Program-made: the position numbers and the translations under genes
Part shown: positions 6,177 to 11,806 of the stretch, one piece after another
Numbering within the stretch: the first letter of the stretch is position 1
Layout: the number at the start of each line of letters is the position of its first letter
Assembly: GCA_947624335.1 (NCBI GenBank)
Contig: CANQJX010000034.1
Location: 1 to 11,806 of the forward strand
Reading direction: 5' to 3'
DNA from: an uncultured Marvinbryantia sp.
Lineage (GTDB): Bacteria; Bacillota; Clostridia; Lachnospirales; Lachnospiraceae
Length of the DNA stretch: 11,806 nt
The notes under the pieces: generated by a model
Database searches by the model: none
What the model saw: the letters and a program-made list of their open reading frames with translations, nothing else
What the model was told of the DNA's origin: nothing

Positions 6177-6962
6177 ATGCCAATTTTACAGGTAGAACAT
6201 ATTTGCAAATCGTTCGACCGCACCGAGGTACTTAAAGATATCAATTTTTCTCTGGAGAAGGGACAGGTTGTCTCTATCATCGGTTCTTCGGGAAGCGGAA
6301 AGACCACGCTCCTGCGCTGCCTGAATTTTTTGGAACGGCCGGATAAAGGCGTGATCCGCGTAAACGGAGAAACCTTGTTTGACGACCGCGACCCCGCTAC
6401 TTTAAGCGAGTCTGCGATCCGCAAAAAGAGGCTTCATTTTGGGCTGGTGTTCCAGTCGTTTCATTTGTTCCCGCAGTATACGGCGCAGAAAAATGTGATG
6501 CTGGCGCGGGAACTGCTGGCAAAAGAACAGCCCGATTATAAAGCGCGCAAAAAAGAGATTCAGGAAGAGATCCGGACGCAGGCGCAGGAACTGCTCAGAC
6601 AGATGGGGCTGGCGGACCGCATGAACAATTATCCGCATCAATTATCCGGGGGTCAGTGCCAGCGTGTGGCGATTGCCCGAGCCCTCGCCCTGCAGCCGGA
6701 CATCCTCTGCTTTGACGAACCGACGTCGGCGCTTGATCCGGAACTGACGGGCGAAGTAATAAAAGTAATGAAGGAACTGGCGGAGCAGAAAAAAACCATG
6801 GTGATTGTCACGCATGAGATGGCGTTTGCCCGCGACGTATCGGACCAGGTGATCTTTATGGACGACGGCTGCGTGGTGGAGCGCGGCACGCCGGCGGAGG
6901 TCTTTGAATATCCGAAGGAGGAGCGGACCAGACAATTCCTGATGCGGTATACAAACGGATAA
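6177..6962 (+). CDS. Amino acid ABC transporter ATP-binding protein (GlnQ/HisP family)
   Basis: This 261-residue ATPase powers the importer. All nucleotide-binding elements are present: Walker A GSSGSGKTT (36-44), the Q-loop Gln93 in VFQSFHLFPQ, the signature LSGGQCQR (156-163), Walker B ILCFDE (176-181) with catalytic Glu181, the D-loop SALD (184-187) and the switch His213 in VTHEM. The signature carries Cys161 where Gln is usual; this position varies and should not abolish activity. A charged stretch of about 115-140 (KEQPDYKARKKEIQEEIRTQ) in the helical subdomain looks longer than in E. coli GlnQ; I infer a subfamily trait. AGGAGG (6165-6170) overlaps the permease stop codon and lies 6 bases before ATG 6177. 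A strong terminator follows the stop codon. Confidence 0.96.
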   Translation: MPILQVEHICKSFDRTEVLKDINFSLEKGQVVSIIGSSGSGKTTLLRCLNFLERPDKGVIRVNGETLFDDRDPATLSESAIRKKRLHFGLVFQSFHLFPQYTAQKNVMLARELLAKEQPDYKARKKEIQEEIRTQAQELLRQMGLADRMNNYPHQLSGGQCQRVAIARALALQPDILCFDEPTSALDPELTGEVIKVMKELAEQKKTMVIVTHEMAFARDVSDQVIFMDDGCVVERGTPAEVFEYPKEERTRQFLMRYTNG

Positions 6963-6968
6963 ATCCGG

Positions 6969-7007
6969 GTACAGAACAAAAGTTCGATTTTGTTCTGTAC
7001 TTTTTTT
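6969..7007 (+). terminator. Strong intrinsic terminator of the ABC operon
   Basis: A perfect 13-bp stem pairs GTACAGAACAAAA (6969-6981) with TTTTGTTCTGTAC (6988-7000) around a 6-base loop GTTCGA, followed by seven T (7001-7007). It begins 6 bases after the ATPase stop codon. Its left arm and loop together also form a GAAC-AAAA-GTTC palindrome (6974-6985), described separately. Confidence 0.93.
6973..6986 (+). promoter_or_regulatory. LexA (SOS) box-like palindrome upstream of sbcDC
   Basis: AGAACAAAAGTTCG contains both perfect half-sites of the Gram-positive LexA operator, GAAC-N4-GTTC (6974-6985). The centre AAAA departs from the Bacillus RNRY preference at its last base. A third GTTC lies at 6992-6995. 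The site ends 10 bases before the -35-like hexamer of sbcD. It lies within the terminator hairpin of the upstream operon, so the palindrome may be partly a by-product of that structure. Confidence 0.5.
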
Positions 7008-7024
7008 CTGTCTTTTGCTATAAT
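6996..7024 (+). promoter_or_regulatory. Promoter of sbcDC with extended -10
   Basis: A consensus -10 element TATAAT (7019-7024) is preceded by TGC, giving an extended TGN -10 (7016-7024). At 17-base spacing the -35 position reads TGTACT (6996-7001), a weak match that overlaps the end of the terminator stem. Transcription would start near 7031, leaving a leader of about 48 bases before ATG 7079. Confidence 0.75.
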
Positions 7025-7078
7025 TGGGTTACGGTGACGGGAAAACGCACAATATCGGCGGAAGGATGGAACGTTAAA

Positions 7079-8233
7079 ATGAAATTTCTGCATCTGGCGG
7101 ATCTGCACCTGGGGAGATCCCTGGGAGAATTTCGGCTGCTTCCGGATCAGCGCTATATTCTGGAACAGATCCTTTGCATTGCAAAAGAACGGGCGGTTGA
7201 CGCGGTGCTGATAGCGGGGGATGTTTACGACAAACCGGTTCCCGGCGAGGAGGCGGTACAACTGCTGGACTGGTTTCTCTGCAAATTGTCGGAATATAAA
7301 ATCAGGACGTTTCTGATCAGCGGCAACCACGACTCGGACGAACGCCTGAATTTTGGAAGCAGGCTGTTCGAGGCAAACGGGCTCTGCATTGCGGCAAAGT
7401 ATGAAGGAAGCCTTTGCAGGCGGCAGATGGAAGAATACGGCAAAGTAAACGTGTATCTGCTGCCCTTTGTCAAGGCTTCCCAGGTAAGGCATTATTTTCC
7501 GGATGAAAAAATAAATTCCTATGAAGACGCGGTGCGCACGGTGTTTAAACATGCGCAGATTTCGCCCGGAGAGCGGAATTTGCTGGTCGCGCATCAATTT
7601 GTGGCGGGGAAGGGAACGGAACCGCTTTTTGGCGGATCGGAGAGCGCGGCGGCAGTCAATGTGGGGCTTGTGGAAAAAATCTGTTCCGACTGCTTTGAAG
7701 CGTTTGATTATGTGGCGCTCGGACATATCCATTCTTCCCAGCAGGCGGGGCGCGGGGAAATCCGTTACGCGGGTTCGCCGCTGAAATATTCTCTGAGCGA
7801 GATTAAAAACGACAAATCCGTTTTGCTGGTCACTTTGCGGGAAAAAGGATTTGTCTGCGTGGAGAGCGTCCCCTTAAAGCCGCTTCGCGATATGCGGCAC
7901 TTAAAAGGAAGCATGGCGCAGCTTCTGGATAAGCAGAATATCCGCTCGCCGAAAGACTTTATTTACGCGACGCTGACAGACGAGGAAATCGTTGACGACG
8001 CAATGGGGATTTTCCAGCAGTATTATCCCAACACGGTTAAGATCGACTACGATAACCGCTATACGGCGGAAACAGAGCAGACCGATCTTACGCGGATCAC
8101 GCAGAAAAAATCGTTTGCGGAATGGATCGCCGATTTTTATTTTCAGATGTACGGATGCGAGATCGGCGCGGAAGAAATGGCGGTTCTAAAAGAAGCCGCC
8201 GGAGAGGCGGGTGTTATGGATGAAACCGCTTAA
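7079..8233 (+). CDS. sbcD: Exonuclease subunit SbcD (Mre11-like)
   Basis: SbcD is the metal-dependent nuclease half of the SbcCD complex, which cleaves hairpins, palindromes and protein-blocked DNA ends. The 384-residue product has the calcineurin-like phosphodiesterase motifs in order: DLHLG (8-12), GDVYD (47-51), GNHDS (82-86) with Asn83-His84, His172 in VAHQF, and GHIH (215-218). AGSPLKYS (231-238) follows, and a C-terminal capping region runs to the end. ATG 7079 is chosen because the family opens with MKFLHLADLHLG. The best ribosome binding site, GGAAGGA (7060-7066), is 12 bases away, which is long and may limit translation. A GTG at 7034 would add 15 unrelated residues. The gene ends 14 bases inside sbcC, so the two subunits are probably made together. 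Confidence 0.96.
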   Translation: MKFLHLADLHLGRSLGEFRLLPDQRYILEQILCIAKERAVDAVLIAGDVYDKPVPGEEAVQLLDWFLCKLSEYKIRTFLISGNHDSDERLNFGSRLFEANGLCIAAKYEGSLCRRQMEEYGKVNVYLLPFVKASQVRHYFPDEKINSYEDAVRTVFKHAQISPGERNLLVAHQFVAGKGTEPLFGGSESAAAVNVGLVEKICSDCFEAFDYVALGHIHSSQQAGRGEIRYAGSPLKYSLSEIKNDKSVLLVTLREKGFVCVESVPLKPLRDMRHLKGSMAQLLDKQNIRSPKDFIYATLTDEEIVDDAMGIFQQYYPNTVKIDYDNRYTAETEQTDLTRITQKKSFAEWIADFYFQMYGCEIGAEEMAVLKEAAGEAGVMDETA

Positions 8234-11200
8234 ACTGATTGTGAGCGCGTTCGGTCCCTATGCCGATACGATGCCGGAAATCGATTTTACACAATTTGAA
8301 GAAAAGGGACTGTTTCTGATCTCCGGCGATACGGGCGCGGGCAAGACGACGCTGTTTGACGCCATCTGTTTTGCGCTCTACGGAGAAACCAGCGGGACGT
8401 ACCGCGATACGAAGAATCTGCGCAGCGAATACGCGAAGCCGGATACGCCGTGCTATGTGGATTTTTATTTTTCCCACCAGGGATTGTCCTGTCATGTGTT
8501 CCGCAGGCCGTCCTACGAGCGCCCGAAGCAGCGGGGAAACGGTACGGTTACGGAAAAAGAGGAAGCTGTTTTTTACCGCGAGGGAGCGACGCCGGTTGAG
8601 GGCGTTGCCGGCGTAAACGCAGCGGTGTCGGAGCTGCTGCAGATCGACGCAAAGCAGTTTAAACAGATTGCCATGATCGCCCAGGGGGACTTTTACCATC
8701 TGCTCAACGCAAAAACAGAAAACCGGACGGAAATCCTGCGGAAAATTTTTAAAACGGATGGGTATAAAAACATAGAGGAAGTGCTGAAAAGGCGTCTGGA
8801 TGCGGCGAACAAAAAAAAGACAAACACAGAAAACAGCATCGCGCAATATTTTGACGATACGGCCGCTTTGCCGCAGAGCACGCGAAAGGAGGAACTGCGG
8901 GAATTAAAGGCGCGCGCACGCGCAGGCGGTATCTGGGACGGCAGGGAGTATCTTGCGGTTTTGACGGCGATAATAGAGGAGGATGAAGCCGCGCTTGCAG
9001 ATCAGGACGCCGGACTTCAAAAAGAGGAAAACATCCAGAAAGAAAAGGAAAGCGTGCGGGCAACTGCGCGGCAGAACAACGCCCTGATCGAGCGCTGCCG
9101 CAATCTGCAGGAGGAGAAGGAACGGCTGAAAGGGCAGCGGGAGCAGATGGACCGGCTTGCGCTTGACGTGGAACGCCAGAAGGCTGCGACCCGCGTGGTG
9201 AAGCCGTTCTATGATTCCTGGATGGAAAAACAACTGGAACTGGATCACGACGAGCAGGAGATCGCACGCGGCAGGGAAAATCTGGCGGCGGCGGAAAAGA
9301 ACTGCGAGACGGCGCAGGAGGCCGCGCAAAAAATCCCCGAATTGCGGAGCGGAGCGGAAAACCGGAGAAAACAGGCGGATAAGATCGCGTTGGAGAGGGA
9401 ACGTTATGAACGAAGAGACGCCCTGCGCAGCGAGACATGCCGACTGGAAGAGGAAGAAAAGCGTCTGCGTGGGGAAAGGGAAACGCTGGAAACGGAAAAA
9501 ACAGAGACGGCGGAAAGAAAGAAGACGCTGGCCGCGACAATCGCGGAACTGGAAAAGAGTCCGGAAAAACTGCAGGCCGCGCATTTCGCCGCGCAAAAGA
9601 CCGCCTCTTTGCAGGCGCGGGTGGAGAAGATCGTCCGGGAACGGATTCCGGTATGGACCGCGCGCGGGGAAGAACTGGAGAAAAAACAGACGGCCTATAC
9701 CGAAAAGAGGATTTCTTATGAGAAGGCTGCCGCGATCCGTCAGGAAAAGGAGCGGATCTATGAACGCTGCCGCGCGGGAATGTTAGCGCAGGGTCTTGCG
9801 GAAGGAGAACCCTGCCCCGTCTGCGGATCCACACATCATCCGCATCCGGCGGCGCTTCCGGAGGCGTTTGTCTCAGAGGAAGAGATGAAGCAATGGCGCG
9901 ACCGGGAGGAACGCGCGAAGAATGACAAAGACCGGGCGCTTGTGGACGCACAGAGCGCGCTTTCGTCCCGGCAGGAGCAGGAGAGATTGCTGAAGGCGGA
10001 TATATGGGACTGTCTTAACGACGAGGCGTTTGCCGGAGAAAACTTTGACAGCGCATGCGAAGTTCCCGAAGAGCTGTTTTCATACATAGCCCGCGCAAAG
10101 CGTATCGCGGCGGAACGGCGAAGCGAAAAGGAGCGGGAAACGGAGACTCTGAAAAAAGAGTGCGCAAAGCTGGAAACAGCCAGAAGAGATCTGGAAGGGT
10201 TAAGAAAAAAAGAGGAGGAACTGGAAGCACGGGCGGCTAAACTTTCCGCAAAGGAACAGGAAAACAAAAGCGCCCTTGCCGGAGCGCGGGCGCTGTTCGG
10301 CACACTGGCAGAGCTTCCGTTTGATAACTGGAACGCGGCATGCAGGCAGATCGACGCCCTGCAATCAGAAGCGGAGCGTATGGAGCGGGAGGCGTCCGCG
10401 GCGGAGAACAGAAAAACAGAAGCAGAAAGGCAAAGAAATGAAATCTGCGTGAAAATTAAGACGCTGCAGACGGGATGGGAAAAGAAGCAGGAGGAAGCGA
10501 AAGAACGAAAGGAACGTTTTCAAAACGCCTTGCAGGAGAAAGCGTTTCCCGATACCGATACCTTCCTTTGCTGCGCCGTGCAGGAAGAGCAGATCGAGGA
10601 AGAAGAGAAAAAGATTCAGGAATACCGGCAGTCTTACCGGACAAACGAGGCGCAGCTTCAATCGGCGCAGGCGGACGCCCGGGGCAAAACGAAAATCGAC
10701 ATCGCCGCGCTAGAGGAAGAAATCGCCGCGCAGGCGCGCAAAGTAGAATTGCTCCGGACACAGAAAGCGGATACTGCGTATCGCCTGCAGACGAACCGTA
10801 ACAGGCAGCAAAGCATTGCGGATCTTACCCCGGCGCTGGAACAATACCGGCGGGATTACGCGCTCTGCCTGCGGCTTTACAATCTGATCAAGGGACAGAC
10901 CGGGAAAGGAAAGATTACGCTGGAGCAGTATGTTCAGGCGGCGGGATTTGACGCGATTATTGCGGCGGCGAACCGCAGGCTCCTGCCTATGAGCGACGGG
11001 CGGTACGAATTATTCCGGCAGCAGGATTCCATCGGCAAGCGAAGCAATACGTTTCTTGCCCTGGAAGTGCTGGATAATTTTACCGGGCACAGGCGTCCGG
11101 TGGGAAGCCTCTCCGGCGGCGAAAGCTTTAAGGCGTCGCTCAGCCTTGCCCTGGGGCTTTCCGACACGGTGTCTTCCAGTTTCGGCGGCATCCAGATGGA

Positions 11201-11405
11201 CGCTTTGTTTATCGACGAAGGCTTTGGGAGCCTTGACCGAAAATCGCTGGAAAGCGCCATGGATATCCTGAACGGCCTTTCCTGCGCCAATAAACTGGTG
11301 GGCGTGATCAGCCACCGGGAAGAACTGATGGAAAACATACCGCAGCAGATCCGGATTGAAAAGGGAAAGCACGGAAGCCGGATTACGGTGGATAACGGGC
11401 TGTGA
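8220..11405 (+). CDS. sbcC: Exonuclease subunit SbcC (Rad50-like SMC ATPase)
   Basis: SbcC is the ATPase and DNA-tethering half of SbcCD. The 1061-residue product has split ATPase halves joined by a long antiparallel coiled coil. The N-terminal half carries MKPLKLIVSAFGPYA, Walker A GDTGAGKTT (36-44) and Q-loop Gln155 in AQGDF. Two long Glu/Lys/Arg/Gln/Ala-rich coiled-coil arms, at about 200-525 and 545-880, flank a zinc hook CPVC (532-535) in PCPVCGSTHHP, through which two molecules would dimerise. The C-terminal half has the signature LSGGES (964-969), Walker B ALFIDE (995-1000), GSLD and switch His1032 in ISHRE. All key residues are present, so it should be active. Start ATG 8220 fits the family opening; GTG 8211 is possible but would add three residues. 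A GGAGAGG sequence (8201-8207) lies 12 bases upstream. sbcD overlaps it by 14 bases. Confidence 0.97.
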   Translation: MKPLKLIVSAFGPYADTMPEIDFTQFEEKGLFLISGDTGAGKTTLFDAICFALYGETSGTYRDTKNLRSEYAKPDTPCYVDFYFSHQGLSCHVFRRPSYERPKQRGNGTVTEKEEAVFYREGATPVEGVAGVNAAVSELLQIDAKQFKQIAMIAQGDFYHLLNAKTENRTEILRKIFKTDGYKNIEEVLKRRLDAANKKKTNTENSIAQYFDDTAALPQSTRKEELRELKARARAGGIWDGREYLAVLTAIIEEDEAALADQDAGLQKEENIQKEKESVRATARQNNALIERCRNLQEEKERLKGQREQMDRLALDVERQKAATRVVKPFYDSWMEKQLELDHDEQEIARGRENLAAAEKNCETAQEAAQKIPELRSGAENRRKQADKIALERERYERRDALRSETCRLEEEEKRLRGERETLETEKTETAERKKTLAATIAELEKSPEKLQAAHFAAQKTASLQARVEKIVRERIPVWTARGEELEKKQTAYTEKRISYEKAAAIRQEKERIYERCRAGMLAQGLAEGEPCPVCGSTHHPHPAALPEAFVSEEEMKQWRDREERAKNDKDRALVDAQSALSSRQEQERLLKADIWDCLNDEAFAGENFDSACEVPEELFSYIARAKRIAAERRSEKERETETLKKECAKLETARRDLEGLRKKEEELEARAAKLSAKEQENKSALAGARALFGTLAELPFDNWNAACRQIDALQSEAERMEREASAAENRKTEAERQRNEICVKIKTLQTGWEKKQEEAKERKERFQNALQEKAFPDTDTFLCCAVQEEQIEEEEKKIQEYRQSYRTNEAQLQSAQADARGKTKIDIAALEEEIAAQARKVELLRTQKADTAYRLQTNRNRQQSIADLTPALEQYRRDYALCLRLYNLIKGQTGKGKITLEQYVQAAGFDAIIAAANRRLLPMSDGRYELFRQQDSIGKRSNTFLALEVLDNFTGHRRPVGSLSGGESFKASLSLALGLSDTVSSSFGGIQMDALFIDEGFGSLDRKSLESAMDILNGLSCANKLVGVISHREELMENIPQQIRIEKGKHGSRITVDNGL

Positions 11406-11444
11406 TCCGCAAAGAGGATACAGAGAAAAGGCATGGGCGGAAAA

Positions 11445-11458
11445 AGAACAAATGTTCT
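11445..11458 (+). promoter_or_regulatory. LexA (SOS) box upstream of uvrB
   Basis: AGAACAAATGTTCT is a perfect 14-base inverted repeat with the Gram-positive LexA core GAAC-N4-GTTC (11446-11457) and a centre AAAT that fits the RNRY preference known from Bacillus. It lies 9 bases before the -35-like hexamer of the uvrB promoter. uvrB is a classic SOS gene in both Bacillus and E. coli, which supports LexA control here. Confidence 0.8.
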
Positions 11459-11466
11459 AAAACGGC

Positions 11467-11495
11467 TATACTTTTCAGGCGGTTTGTGGTAAAAT
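11467..11495 (+). promoter_or_regulatory. Probable uvrB promoter
   Basis: A -10 element TAAAAT (11490-11495) is preceded by TGG, giving an extended TGN -10. At 17-base spacing the -35 position reads TATACT (11467-11472), matching consensus at three of six bases. The layout parallels the sbcDC promoter closely. Transcription would start near 11502, about 45 bases before the uvrB ATG. I saw no terminator between sbcC and this promoter, so some read-through into uvrB is possible. Confidence 0.65.
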
Positions 11496-11546
11496 ATCAT
11501 TCGGGTATGAAGCAGCGATAAGGCAAGCGATATTGGAGATGTTTTT

Positions 11547-11806
11547 ATGAATCAATTCAAACTACACAGCGAATACCAGCCCACCGGCGACCAGCCGCAG
11601 GCCATCGAGTCGCTGGTCAAAGGCTTCCGGGAGGGCAACCAGTGCGAGACGCTGCTGGGCGTGACGGGTTCGGGCAAGACGTTTACGATGGCGAACGTCA
11701 TTCAGCAGTTAAATAAACCTACGCTGGTCATTGCGCACAATAAGACGCTGGCGGCGCAGCTCTACGGGGAGTTCAAGGAGTTCTTCCCGGAGAACGCGGT
11801 GGAGTA
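11547..11806 (+). CDS. uvrB: Excinuclease ABC subunit UvrB, N-terminal fragment
   Basis: UvrB is the damage-verifying helicase-like subunit of nucleotide excision repair; it is loaded by UvrA and recruits UvrC. The window holds the first 86 complete codons, after which the gene runs off the end. The fragment shows the family opening FKLHSEYQPTGDQPQAI (4-20), Walker A GVTGSGKT (38-45) followed by FTMANVI, and HNKTLAAQLYGEFK (64-77), all strongly conserved in UvrB. The ribosome binding site GGAG (11535-11538) lies 8 bases before ATG 11547. A LexA-type box and a promoter lie upstream, as expected for an SOS gene. Codon choice leans to G/C-ending codons (seven GAG to one GAA, five TTC to one TTT), unlike the genes before it. 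Confidence 0.97.
   Translation, partial: MNQFKLHSEYQPTGDQPQAIESLVKGFREGNQCETLLGVTGSGKTFTMANVIQQLNKPTLVIAHNKTLAAQLYGEFKEFFPENAVE

Noticed and set aside
7066..7077. A three-codon minicistron (ATG GAA CGT TAA) ending one base before the sbcD ATG
   Set aside because: The GGAAGG sequence directly abuts its ATG, leaving no spacing for initiation, so translation is unlikely. A short chance frame is the simpler explanation.
6653..7732. A 359-codon open frame on the minus strand across the ABC ATPase end and sbcD
   Set aside because: It runs through a strong + strand terminator and promoter and opposite two well-conserved genes. Its translation shows no family motif.
8749..9951. A 400-codon open frame on the minus strand opposite sbcC
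   Set aside because: It is a shadow of the sbcC coiled-coil coding sequence. Its translation is Pro/Arg/Ser-rich with no recognisable domain, while the + strand carries an intact SbcC throughout.

Overview
The window looks like a chromosomal housekeeping segment from a moderately GC-rich member of the Clostridia, most likely Lachnospiraceae. The reasons are the murB-rapZ-whiA-HPr gene order, strong AGGAGG-type ribosome binding sites, a Gram-positive type SOS box (GAAC-N4-GTTC) and a DapL-like aminotransferase of the kind I associate with that family. The taxonomic call is inference, not a database result. All 11 genes lie on the + strand, almost without gaps, and no intergenic stretch exceeds about 160 bases. 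I see no mobile element, CRISPR array, tRNA or rRNA.

Region A (1-4444): the 3' end of a YfhO-type membrane protein overlaps a PLP aminotransferase gene. These are followed by murB (peptidoglycan precursor synthesis), rapZ/yvcJ (nucleotide-binding regulator), whiA (sporulation/division regulator) and a small HPr-like gene. The genes overlap or are 12-33 bases apart, and a strong intrinsic terminator follows the last one, so they probably form one operon. The arrangement resembles the Bacillus yvcI-yvcJ-yvcK-yvcL-crh cluster, but the yvcK position is empty. The HPr-like protein has Glu at position 15 instead of the PTS histidine and keeps Ser46, which makes it Crh-like. RapZ has Val at the usual Ser/Thr of its Walker A motif.

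Region B (4482-7007): a good sigma-A promoter drives a polar amino acid ABC importer made of a binding protein, one permease and one ATPase. A terminator-like hairpin lies between the binding-protein gene and the permease gene, and a perfect 13-bp terminator ends the unit. The binding protein lacks a lipobox, ends in a Thr/Glu-rich tail, and has Val where the family normally has the ligand-carboxylate Arg.

Region C (6969-11806): DNA repair genes. sbcD and sbcC overlap and encode the Mre11/Rad50-like nuclease with a CPVC zinc hook. The 5' end of uvrB follows. Both sbcDC and uvrB are preceded by a GAAC-N4-GTTC palindrome about 39 bases from a TGN-extended -10 element, with matching -35-like hexamers, which suggests shared LexA (SOS) control. 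The sbcDC palindrome is built into the terminator hairpin of the preceding ABC operon.

I did not find a novel multi-gene system. The points most worth attention are the dual-use terminator/operator, the Crh-like HPr with Glu15, and the substituted key residues in RapZ and the binding protein.
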